A stretch of 64,000 nt of DNA from Paramecium sonneborni (taxonomy: Eukaryota > Ciliophora > Oligohymenophorea > Peniculida > Parameciidae): positions 156,399 to 220,398 of the forward strand of contig CAJJDN010000100.1 of assembly GCA_905182985.1 (NCBI GenBank), read 5' to 3'. Each line of letters starts with the position of its first letter. Position 1 is the first letter of the stretch. Shown here piece by piece: positions 11,749 through 22,917 of the stretch. The position numbers and the translations under genes were made by a program. The notes beneath the pieces were generated by a model. The model made no database searches. It was not told the DNA's origin and saw nothing but the letters and a program-made list of their open reading frames with translations.

Positions 11749-14700
11749 TCATTTTTTAGTTGAATAGAAATATTTAGACAACCAAAAGACAACCATGGCT
11801 CCAAAGGATAAAAATAAGCAAAATATATTTTCTAAAATTGTTAATGGAGCAGTTTTAAAGTATTTGCCTCCAGCATAAATGATTACTTATTGGATTATTA
11901 TCAATCCAATAATCATGAAAGTAAATGGCTTATTCTTTTGGATACCTTCTAATACATTATATTCATGTTAACCAATTCTACGACTACATATCAGATTGAC
12001 AATTTGGAAATTAGCAGTTAAATGATAAACAAGAGTATAATGAACAGCCCATTCAGGTACAAATTCTGCTCCTAAAGAATGTAAATCATGATTATAGGAT
12101 GGTCTATTTGATAAATTAAAAAAAGTTACTCAATGCCAAAAATAAAAGGAGTTAAAAATAGGACAATTAATGTGGCTAAGTATTAAAATAATGCTTATGT
12201 GCATGTCATTTATAATAGAAATTTGTCTATAATATTTTCTCCTCTTTTTGCAGGTTTAGTTCTATTTAAGATATCGTCTTAAGGAATTTCAGTACTAAGG
12301 GCAACAGCTGAAAAAATATCTTAAACTCTAAAAATTAGATATTAAAATTTACAAGCTTAACCAAATAACTTCTAAAACTGTATAAGGCTATTGTTTTAAA
12401 ACAATAGAAGCAGTAAGCATGATGGCAATGGAATTCAAAAAGAAACTCAATTAAAAATAAATGAATCTTTTAATATTTAAAAAGATGTTTCTACCATACT
12501 TCATACATAATTCTATTCCATCTAATTTATCATCCATTAATATAACTCCACTACATTCTCTAGCTATATTTGTAGCAGTTTTTCCTAAAGTGATTCCAAC
12601 TGCTGCAGTTTATAATGCAATAGCATCATTATTTCCATCTCCAACATATCCAATTGTAGATTCATTTATATTAGAATATACTTCTAAAAATTAATGTTTT
12701 TAATGTTAATTTAGATCAGCTAAGATTTATAATACTTTATTCATATTTGATACAGCCTAAATTATATATATATATAAATAAATACTTTACTAGCTATTGC
12801 ATCATCAAGAATCTCAGGAATTTTGGATACAATATTTCTTTCATTAACTTCTTAATGAGTATAGAAGATTTTTGATTCACTTAATATTTTTCTAATTCTA
12901 ATGACATATTCTTAAAAATTTAAAATCAAAATAGTTTTTAAGGCTGCTGACGATGAAGATTATTAATGATTAAATTATTTATTCAAAAGTGGAGCAATTT
13001 CATCTTATGGACATTCCATAATTGCAGATGTAATTTTAATAGCTTATTATTCATCAATATTAATTTGAGGTGGTTCTATTATAATAGGTTAATGTTCCAT
13101 TTAAGATGATTTTGGTAAATGTTCACTTATTCTTTATATTTCAAGATCTGCTTAATCACTACTTACCCAACCTAATTATTTAGCTACATTCACTGCATTT
13201 ACTCTTGTATCACCAGTCAATATCATAACATTCATACTACCCATTTTCAGTGCACTATCTAATCTCTTAGCTTCTTATCTTATATCATCTCTCATTGCTA
13301 CTGTTCCTATATAAATAAAATTATTCTAAAATATTAAATTATTCCAATCTTATTCAATTAGATTATTTATTTAAATATCTTGATATGCAAATGATATTGT
13401 TTTTAATGATTAAGAATTGTAATTTAATATTGCTTTCTTTTCTAACTCTTAACATTCTTATGTCATATTATGATTACAACAATCTTATAATCTAAATCTT
13501 CCTGGCTCATATAATTCAATATTCTAATTCTCTGCAATACAAATATTTAGTAAACTACATTTCTCTATAATTTCTTTAGATTTGCCTTTTATATAAATTC
13601 TGTATTTGTCACCTCTTATATGTAATACCTCAGTATGAAATCCATAATTATTTATTGGGATGGTTTTTCTAATTTGATTTTTTAAATCTTTTAAATATTC
13701 ATATACGAATTCTCTTTTTAACTTTATCTCTAAATAATCCATTAGTGCAACATCTAATCTATTCCCACTCCAATCACTTTTGATACTTCCCTCTTAAACA
13801 CTATTTGATTTTAATGATTTTGAGGAAGAACTCTTTGAATGTTAAGATTTTTTATTTGATTTTCCACTATGTTCAGATTTATATTCATCATCTTATTCAG
13901 GCTAATTAAGTTAATTTACAATATCTTCAGGTAGAAATGCAGAATTTGTTGATAATATTGATTCTGCTAACATTCTAAAAATAGGATCAGTAGATTATAA
14001 ATTATAAAATCTTTCTTCACTTGCAATATGTACATTACAAACTTTTTAATTATTATAGGTTAATGTTCCAGTTTTATCAAAACATATAGTATCTATACCT
14101 CCTAAAACTTAACAAACATGTAAATTTCTGATAACAATATCTTGTTGTCTTAATTTAGCAATAGAAAATGCCAAAGAAAGCGTGACAATTAATGGTAATC
14201 CTTCTGGAATAGAGAGCACAATAATGAGAAAAGCATCAATAAAATCAGATAATACTTTTTTAAGTGCAAATTAAGAGAATACTTTTTCCTATAATTCTTA
14301 GAGTTCTCTGACCATATACAATTCTAAAATAATAAACATAGCCAAAGCACTCATGCATCCAATAAATACTAAAAATTTGGCTAAAGTTTCTAAAGCTTTT
14401 GCTAATGGAGATCTTTCATCATGAATTAATTCTTCTTCACCTTCTTCCTTTTATTAATTATCGTTTTTCATTCTATTGGAATATGTGAATATACCAACTG
14501 CTAAAACTATCATTTTAGCAGTGCCCTCAAAAATATTACTCCCTCCTCTAAGAAAACAATTCCTACCTCTTGAAATTGGTTATTTAGATAATGTATCAGT
14601 TAAACCTGTAATCATACTTTCATCTACTTCTATAGTTTCAGTTCCTTCAATTAGTAATCCATCTACTGTAACATTATCTCCAGGTTTAATTGTTATAATG

Positions 14701-15247
14701 TCTCCTACAACAAGATCAAGATGATTCAATTATAAAATATTCCCATTACGAACTACTTAAAAGATTTTCTTCTACTATTCTTCCTATTCTAAATATAATT
14801 ATCTAAATTATTTTTCTTTTCTATAATCAGTCATTGCTCCAATGATAACAACTGCACAAATAGCAATCAAAATAGAAATTGCTTACACTATCTATTCAAC
14901 AGGTTCTTCTGAGAATAATGCCATTAAAAACATTATCACTGTTGCAAGTGCTAATATTCTAATGCAGAAATCTTTGCTTTATTTGTACATACACATATAG
15001 AATGGAGATAAAGCAGGTGGATCTAACTTATTACTACCAAATTGCTCAACTCTATCACTTAAATCTTATATTCCTCTTTTTGGATCACTTTCCAATCTTG
15101 TGAATAATTATTCAACACCCCTTCTATTTACATTACAACTTACCCTATTTAATCCAATATTTCACTCGATTGACCAGATTGCAAATTGTTTGTGTCAAAT
15201 ATACTTTACAATTAAGGATATAATATCTAAAACCTTTACTAATCCAT
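11749..15247 (-). CDS. plasma-membrane-type Ca2+-ATPase (P-type, PMCA-like)
   Basis: Pumps Ca2+ out of the cytosol using an aspartyl-phosphate intermediate. Four introns of 20, 29, 19 and 26 nt give exactly 1,134 residues, from ATG at 15247 to TGA at 11749-11751. In order: RGVEQLF near residue 35; M1-M2; actuator domain with KPGDNVTVDG and DESMITG; M4 motif SIPEGLPLIVTLSLAFSIAKL region; phosphorylation site CFDKTGTLT; nucleotide-binding loop YIKGKSKEIIEKCS; MILTGDTRVNAVNVAKQLG; hinge GYVGDGNNDAIAL; then M5-M10 with TVALSTEIP and HYTLVYHL. The PEGLP motif, residue spacing and C-terminal layout match PMCA rather than SERCA. The hinge has Asn where the family usually has Thr (GDGTNDG/A). A Ser-rich insert (SKSSSSKSLKS region) lies in the N domain. 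Confidence 0.92.
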
Positions 15248-15369
15248 AATTGTATTCGTTTTTTAATTATTATTATACTATAAAAATCAATTATTTAGCA
15301 ATATTAATTCAAATTAACATTTTACAATTAAACAAATTATATTAATAATGATTATATAAATCACAATCA

Positions 15370-16320
15370 TCATTATTTCAATTCATCTTCATATATCTAT
15401 TTTATTAATTTCAATCTTTCCTATTCTCTTTTAAGTTCTTCTAATCCTGCATTTATTTTTGAATCTTTATTATAAAAATGAGATATTCTATTTAATGTGT
15501 CAGTACTCAATTAATAAACTTCTTAATCATTCCTATTTATTTTCTCTTTCTCTGTCTATAATTCCTTCATCACTTATTACCTCTTCTCTTACTTCAAAAA
15601 ATACTTTATTTTCAAAAATCCATTATTCTATTGTAATACTGCATTATTCTAAATTAATATATATACTTTATTACTGCTGCTTCTGTCGTATGAAATGTGA
15701 TTGTTGCTTTTCTTTTATTATCTTATACCTTTATTTCCTATATTGCCCCATAATTTTTAAACAATAAATTTAACAAATCTACTGTATATAATTAATCTTT
15801 CCCCCACTTTATCTTTATTGTATTTAATCTCTTATACAAATCCTTATTTTGCAACTCAAATTAAATCATTTTCTCTTATTTTTACTTCCTCTCATTTTCC
15901 TCAAATTTTCTTTATTCTTCAAGTCTGTTCATCTAAATTTTTATATATTTATACTTCCTCATTAACTTTCATCTATTTTACTACTTCTTCTTATTATTTC
16001 TATTTCTCAGCATATTATTCTCTTCTCTTTAAGTCCTCTGCATATTATTTCTATTCATTGCTCATTTTACTTTGTTCTTTCTATCTGTATTTCTAATGCT
16101 CAACATATTTATGGATGTCTGACATATTATTCACTATAAATTCATATGCCTTTTAAATTTTTAAAAATCTATCCTTTGTATGAATGTTCTTATCTGGATG
16201 ATATTTTCTAGCTAATTCTTTATATTATGATTTTATCTCTTTCTTATCTGCTGTCATCTCCAATTCCAATGTTTCAAATGGATTCCCATTTTTTTTTATA
16301 AAATCGATAATATTATTCAT
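15370..16320 (-). CDS. DNAJC17-like J-domain/RRM protein
   Basis: Spliced model of exactly 300 residues (22- and 26-nt introns). The J domain is N-terminal (residues ~10-75): NPFETLEL, ELARKYHPDKN with the HPD motif needed to stimulate Hsp70, then FLKIQKAYEFI. A long Lys/Glu/Gln coiled coil follows (residues ~80-165). An RRM-like domain comes next: IKIKWGKDQLYTVDLLNLLF, NYGAIQEIKV, KRKATITFHTTEAA. J domain, coiled coil and RRM in this order is the DNAJC17 arrangement, a spliceosome-associated co-chaperone. The C-terminus is again coiled. The start at 16320 is 28 nt from the stop of the next gene on the same strand. Function is by family; the architecture is seen directly. Confidence 0.8.
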
Positions 16321-16348
16321 TATTTTTAATATATTCAAAGTCCTAATT

Positions 16349-16709
16349 TCAAGTTTTTAATTTATCTAATCTATCTCTAGCTCCTTTCATTTTCTCTGTC
16401 CCTAAATATACTAATTGATTTTGTTCTGCTTAACTTTCTTAATATTTATTTATATTATCATTTAGTAATTAAATCTCTGGTGCTAATTTTGATATTGAAT
16501 GATCATTCTCTCTAAATTGCTCTCTCAATTCTATCTAATTTAATCCTCTCTTTTTTTAATTATTCCTTATTCAATACTTCATCTGAATTATCATCTTCTT
16601 CAATTACATCTGTTAATAATAACACTTTATTATTATCAAATTCATATCTAATATTATCTACTACAAATTATATATTTAATTTAATATGTTTATTAAATCT
16701 TAAGAGCAT
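16349..16709 (-). CDS. small coiled-coil protein, 110 aa
   Basis: Reads from ATG at 16709 to TGA at 16349-16351. A 28-nt intron (gtattg..aaaaag) restores one frame across an acidic linker. The N-terminal third is Asn/Lys-rich and followed by acidic VIEEDD. The C-terminal ~70 residues form a continuous heptad-like helix (ELREQFRENDHSISKLAPEI and onward, ending GARDRLDKL). The helix recalls SNARE or tether proteins, but there is no C-terminal membrane anchor. Family unknown. Confidence 0.55.
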
Positions 16710-17031
16710 AATCTTAGAAAAAATTAAATTATTAATTTGCAGATACCATCTTTATTTAAATTATTAATTTCAATATTGTTCTAAAGAATTTATAAATTTT
16801 AATTAGCTAACATTTTGTTAAAAAAAATATGAACAATCATTCAATAACAAATATTTAAATAGAAGAAATTTAAATGGAGAAATATATATAATTTTAATTT
16901 CATCTATTAAAATATGAATCATTTATTCTAATTTTTAATTATTAATCAAATTTAATAAAATCTAAGCAGCCTATCTATATTATCAATAATCATTTATTTA
17001 AATTTTAATTTTAACATTTTACAATTAAGTT
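16710..17031. other. intergenic region
   Basis: Very AT-rich; no coding signal on either strand. Confidence 0.5.
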
Positions 17032-18256
17032 TTTGCTTCATCATTTTATTTCTAATCAGGTTAGCCTAAAATTTGATTGATAGAAAATAATTTTTATTCA
17101 TCAAACTACATTTAAAAATAATAATTTTATTCCAAATTGTTCTTGCATTTTCTCAAAGCAAATTTTTTTTATGAAAATTTCTAATACATGTTAGATTTTC
17201 TTCATCTCTACCCTTCCATGGTAAACAAAAGACATTTAGAATGATGAACTAAAGATAACAATACATCAAAGTGTAGTATTTAATAAAAAATAACACCAAG
17301 TGACGAAATATCACATTTAGTGCTATAATAATATCTTCTAAAACTTAAGGTGCTTTATGGGGAGGATTTTCAACACAAGATTTAGTAATGATGATGAATA
17401 ATACCCAACATATTTTGCAAATCTATAATCTGCAATTTTGACAGTACTCATATTATTGAGAAAATTAGCTGGTTTCATATATCTATAAACAACTGCACTT
17501 TTAATTAATTCTTTAAACAACTCAATACTTTAGAACATAATATCAAAAGCCTAATTCATAGGATTTTAAGAATACTTATTCTTCATTATCATTGTTTCAT
17601 GCAATCAATGATTTAAGATCACCACTATGATAAATTTTAGTTATAATAAATTAAGGCTTTTTAATACCTAAAAGTTCAACAAATTTAACTATGTTTTAGT
17701 AATTGAATTTACTCATTATTTCTGTCTTCTATACTGTAGTGATTATGAATGAATATTTACATATCTATTTAGGTAAGTACTTATCCTTTTCAAAAAGTAT
17801 CAAGTCTAACTTCTTTATGGCTGCTGTTTCATTGTTTAGAGTGTTTAATCCTTCATATGCTTTACCATGTGCATCTTATATAGAGAATTTATTTCATCAA
17901 ATGTATAATGACAAATTTACTTCATTAATAAAATTATGTTGTTTGAGAAACTCAAGATCTACAATACTCCAGCCAAACTATTGGAGAAACTACGTGAAGT
18001 TCGCAAGCAATAAGAACAAGAAGAATAATAGGGATCCTCTGATTAGGTGCCAGAAAAATAGAAAATCGGTACTACGACATAGCCCTTATCTAGTGCGGCA
18101 AACAAGCTTAAAGACTTCGTGGACAAATCTTAATCAAAAGTCTCCCATTGTTAAAACTCAATTAGATATTGTCAAAATGCGAATGCCATCTAACAAAATG
18201 AATTCATGTACTCGTATTACTGAGATACCTATACGATAGAGAATGCAAATACAAAG
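17032..18256. repeat. left member of a 1225-bp exact duplication (contig overlap)
   Basis: Matches 18258-19482 at a constant offset of 1226, separated by the N at 18257. It contains the kinase pseudogene and the first ~320 bp of LRR gene A (ATG at 17936, equivalent to 19162). Confidence 0.9.
17055..17895 (-). pseudogene. decayed serine/threonine protein kinase (ULK-like)
   Basis: Kinase subdomains can be followed on the minus strand, but not in one frame. Visible are GKAYEGLNTLNNETAAIKKL (glycine loop region and ATP lysine), FNYQNIVKFVELLG, QFIITKIYHSGDLKSLIA followed by TGA, then YRYMKPANFL, VKIADYRFAKYV and PWKGRDEENL. The family's HRDLKPAN has become YRYMKPAN and DFG has become DYR, so the catalytic Asp and the Mg-binding Asp are lost. 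Several in-frame TGA codons and frame changes occur that short introns do not explain. IKKP..ITEIY and KGRDEENL-type motifs resemble ciliate ULK/Atg1-like kinases. Exact limits are uncertain. Confidence 0.75.
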
Positions 18257-18257
18257 N

Positions 18258-19482
18258 TTTGCTTCATCATTTTATTTCTAATCAGGTTAGCCTAAAATTT
18301 GATTGATAGAAAATAATTTTTATTCATCAAACTACATTTAAAAATAATAATTTTATTCCAAATTGTTCTTGCATTTTCTCAAAGCAAATTTTTTTTATGA
18401 AAATTTCTAATACATGTTAGATTTTCTTCATCTCTACCCTTCCATGGTAAACAAAAGACATTTAGAATGATGAACTAAAGATAACAATACATCAAAGTGT
18501 AGTATTTAATAAAAAATAACACCAAGTGACGAAATATCACATTTAGTGCTATAATAATATCTTCTAAAACTTAAGGTGCTTTATGGGGAGGATTTTCAAC
18601 ACAAGATTTAGTAATGATGATGAATAATACCCAACATATTTTGCAAATCTATAATCTGCAATTTTGACAGTACTCATATTATTGAGAAAATTAGCTGGTT
18701 TCATATATCTATAAACAACTGCACTTTTAATTAATTCTTTAAACAACTCAATACTTTAGAACATAATATCAAAAGCCTAATTCATAGGATTTTAAGAATA
18801 CTTATTCTTCATTATCATTGTTTCATGCAATCAATGATTTAAGATCACCACTATGATAAATTTTAGTTATAATAAATTAAGGCTTTTTAATACCTAAAAG
18901 TTCAACAAATTTAACTATGTTTTAGTAATTGAATTTACTCATTATTTCTGTCTTCTATACTGTAGTGATTATGAATGAATATTTACATATCTATTTAGGT
19001 AAGTACTTATCCTTTTCAAAAAGTATCAAGTCTAACTTCTTTATGGCTGCTGTTTCATTGTTTAGAGTGTTTAATCCTTCATATGCTTTACCATGTGCAT
19101 CTTATATAGAGAATTTATTTCATCAAATGTATAATGACAAATTTACTTCATTAATAAAATTATGTTGTTTGAGAAACTCAAGATCTACAATACTCCAGCC
19201 AAACTATTGGAGAAACTACGTGAAGTTCGCAAGCAATAAGAACAAGAAGAATAATAGGGATCCTCTGATTAGGTGCCAGAAAAATAGAAAATCGGTACTA
19301 CGACATAGCCCTTATCTAGTGCGGCAAACAAGCTTAAAGACTTCGTGGACAAATCTTAATCAAAAGTCTCCCATTGTTAAAACTCAATTAGATATTGTCA
19401 AAATGCGAATGCCATCTAACAAAATGAATTCATGTACTCGTATTACTGAGATACCTATACGATAGAGAATGCAAATACAAAG
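18258..19482. repeat. right member of the 1225-bp exact duplication
   Basis: See 17032-18256. This copy continues into the complete LRR gene A. Confidence 0.9.
18281..19121 (-). pseudogene. second copy of the decayed kinase (probable assembly artefact)
   Basis: Same sequence as 17055-17895, including every disabling change. Identical decay in both copies argues for one locus assembled twice. Confidence 0.75.
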
Positions 19483-22400
19483 TGTTCGGACTGATGACAA
19501 CTAAGAATTGAAGGAAATATAATAGAACTTAAGGATGGAGACAATGTAGGATCTCTATCAAGAAGATCAGAAACTTATAGATCAACTAAACGAAGAAGCT
19601 CACGTCTTATCCTAAAGACTTACCACTAAAGAGGAAGCTAGTCCGGTTCGCCCTTTTAATCGTAAACATCATTAACCAAATTAAATCCAGAGACCTTAGA
19701 GAAGAGGAGCTACACTCATAGCTCCAACAAAACTCGAAGATCTTAAGAAACAATAACCTTATCTCTATGAGGAACGACAAGATCAACCTTATGATGACTT
19801 ATCAGATCGTGGAAAATTTCTAAAAAATTATAGATTAGGAAAGTAAGTTACTTTTATCACATCAATAGTAAAAACCTACAGAAGATAAATCAAAAGGACT
19901 TCCGTAATAGCACCAAAAATTTTAAAAAACTAGAAGAATATGCCTAATTCTATAAACAATAGCCGAATTTATATTTGTAATTAAACAAAAGCTCTCAAGG
20001 TATTCATTTTATATTGAGCTTCAGTCTACAATATCTTTCAATCTGGTCTTGGGTTAATTAATTCCAATTATACATTATAGAGTGCTGAATCATAAGGAAT
20101 GTTAAGGAATGAATCTAAAATAAGGGTATTCACAGAAGCTCTATAATCGCCTTAATGTAAATCCCTTACTCAACTTAAACTCAGTCACAACTAATTAACG
20201 TCGCCTAAAATTAAGAGTTTAGTTGAAAATTTCCCTTTATAAATTCAGGATTTAGATTTCAATAATAATGGATTAGATTCGAAAGCTTGTGAAACCTTGG
20301 CGAAGTACATGTAAAAATCAAGAGTAAAAAAATTGTCTTTGGAGAACAATAAGATTGGTGATCTAGGAGCAAATCATCTTTTTGTAGCTTTATAAGATAA
20401 TGATTATTTGACATTGCTTAATTTAAGTCGAAACAATCTAACAGGTATATTTTTGTAATAATTTTAATTTAGATAATTGTACTAATGATTTATCAAATTA
20501 TTTGAAAAAATCAAATGTGCTTTTTGAATTATATTTGCATTTTAATTCTATTAATAGTAAAGGAGGCATTAATATATGGAAAGCCCTATATAAGAATTCA
20601 AGTGTAAAGGTTTTTGATATTTCATATAATCGGACAGCTTCATTTGAGTGTGCTCAGTAAATGGCAAAAGTAATTGCTAAACCTTATCCTGAATTAATGC
20701 ACATAGATGTGTCACATAATGGATTTGATGAACCATCTTCAGTAGAAATAATGAAGGCTTTAAATATTAATTAAAATATTTATGGATTTCATTATGAAGG
20801 TAATTGTCCTAAATTTGCAGTTGATGCAACTGGACATCTTAGAGATAGAGAAGCAGAAGAATAAGCTAGATAGAAGAAAATAGAAGAATGCAGAAAAAAT
20901 CCACAAACTTCTCTTAGGTTATTAGATGATGATGTTCCAGTTTAATAGAAAAAGAGTACTCATAAAAAAGAAGAAATTCAATAGGTTCATAGATTTAGAA
21001 GAATTTGGGGAATGAAACCTGTTAAATAAAATCAATAATTGGATAAATAAAGAGATTCTTGTTGGATTTGTGAAGGATGGGAAGAAGTCAAATTTACTTG
21101 GAGTCCAGGTAAATCTGGTGGTATGAATAACGATCCCATATTTTTGCACGTTAATTTTGATGGTTATCGTCCTGTTCTAATGAATCCACATTAAGGAGAA
21201 TATCATTTATATAGGATGTGTCCACCTAATCAAAGGATTCTGTATTTCTTCAGCAATCCAATTCTTGGAATCTAAACAACTGCTAAAAATTAAATGATTA
21301 TGTAAACTCCTTAGAATGATCCTATAGCTTAAGGATTATAAGAATTTCTTTACAATGGAGACATTTTAATTGAAGGTAATAAAATGTCTTTTGTGAATGA
21401 AGTATTTACTGAAGGTAAACATACAGTGGTTGATAAATATATTCCTAAGATTTTCAGTAAACCCAGAGAGGAAGAGAGAACTTACGATTTAACATAATAC
21501 ATGAATAAAAAACAAGCATTTTGGAGTTATGAAATTTCTATATTCAAAAATTATTAACCTGACAATGATGAACTTGTAGATGAATGTTTTGAATATGATT
21601 TTTAAACTTCAAAAATTAACAGAATTGTTCGTGATCCACAAGAATTAATGGAAGTAAAAGAAATTCTTAGAGAATATTATCCATTTATTTTTGCTAGTTA
21701 TAAATTTTATGCATCAACTTTGATTGGAGCAAGTGTAAAATAATTAATTTATATGAAAAGATTCCATGTATTTCATCTAATGCATTTTTCGATTTTATAG
21801 GTTAGACTGCAGTTTTGACTGATAAGTTTAGACCAGGAGACATTGATTTAAATTTTATTTCAACATCAAATGTTAAGGATATTTAATATCCAAATGTTTA
21901 TGAAAAGGCATTAGTAAGATACCAATTTATGGAAGTACTAGTTAGAATAGCATTGGATAAATATACCAGAACTGGGATATGTAAATCAATGAAATTAAGT
22001 GTTTTAAAATTGTTTGAGGATGATTTAGTTAAAGCTAGATTATAGGAGATTGATCGAGCTTAAGATTGGAGAGACATGAGATTATGGAATGAGTAATGTG
22101 ATATTTTAATAAGTAAATAAGATTATTAATACTTAGAGGATCGATTACCTATGCTTAAACTATTATTTAAATACACATCAAAATTGAATGCTAAATAGAA
22201 ATTTTATAAACATACTTGGATATAATTTAAAGATTTTAGAGATTTGATGTTAAGATGTGATTTGTATTGTGATATATTTGTTGAAAGAGATGCTTATTTG
22301 GCATATTTATTATCAATGCAAACTTAAGTAGATGAATTATTTAGTTTGAGACATTTTTAAATGGAGTTTTATGAATTTATTGAAGCGTTATGTAGATGTG

Positions 22401-22870
22401 CTGAGAAGTTATCACTTATAAGAACTAAAGATATTTTAAGTATTGATGATAGGAGATAGGAACCTCTTCATAAGAAAATTGATGCTTTTTTACTTTTGAT
22501 TTATTTGAGGGCAGGAGAATCAATTAAATAACAATTAAAAGAATCTGAAGATTTTACTGATTTTGATAAGTGTATGACTAGAAAATAAAAGACATTATAA
22601 TAATAAATAGAAGAAATGGGTAGTGAAGAAGAAGATAAACCATATAATCCAGCAGTTGAAGCTGTTTCATTGGAAGAATAATTGAAATAAGTGCCTGTGT
22701 AAACTGTTTAAACAGGTTCTAAATTAAAGAAAGCTTTATCTTTCTTTACTGTTATTAAGTAAATGTAACAGTAAAAATAACTTAAATCAAATTTCTTATT
22801 GACTAATGTTGTTTAATACTTTAAATAAAGAGAAGAAGAAATGCTACAATATGAGATGGAATAAGGGTGA
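19162..22870 (+). CDS. large leucine-rich-repeat protein A (LRR/CWICEGW family)
   Basis: Five introns (19345-19366, 19843-19868, 20000-20024, 20445-20472, 21735-21760) give exactly 1,193 residues; TGA at 22868-22870. Residues ~1-170 are Gln/Lys-rich and coiled. Residues ~200-440 carry ribonuclease-inhibitor-type LRRs (LTQLKLSHNQL, QIQDLDFNNNGLD, VKKLSLENNKIGDLGA, LTLLNLSRNNLT). A Cys/Trp block DSCWICEGWEEVKFTW starts near 21058 and is followed by FDGYRPVLM and MCPP. The C-terminal ~450 residues are helical and charged, with no transmembrane segment or signal peptide. It is paralogous to gene B, 47 bp downstream, sharing an intron position. No function is known to me; an axonemal or cytoskeletal role would be a guess. 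Confidence 0.85.
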
Positions 22871-22917
22871 TTTTTGATTATATAATAATTTATTTATATA
22901 TAATTATATATAATAAC

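Noticed and set aside
12461..12694. Plus-strand standard-code ORF
   Set aside because: Exact antisense of the PMCA hinge region (GDGNNDAIAL on the minus strand).
14476..14724. Plus-strand standard-code ORF
   Set aside because: Antisense of the PMCA actuator domain.
15459..16096. Two Ser/Phe/Tyr-rich plus-strand ORFs
   Set aside because: Antisense of the DNAJC17-like gene; pyrimidine-rich complements of Lys/Glu/Gln coding sequence.
17703..18239. 178-aa plus-strand ORF, repeated at 18929-19465
   Set aside because: Wrong frame over the kinase relic and the first exon of LRR gene A; the conserved frame starts at 19162.
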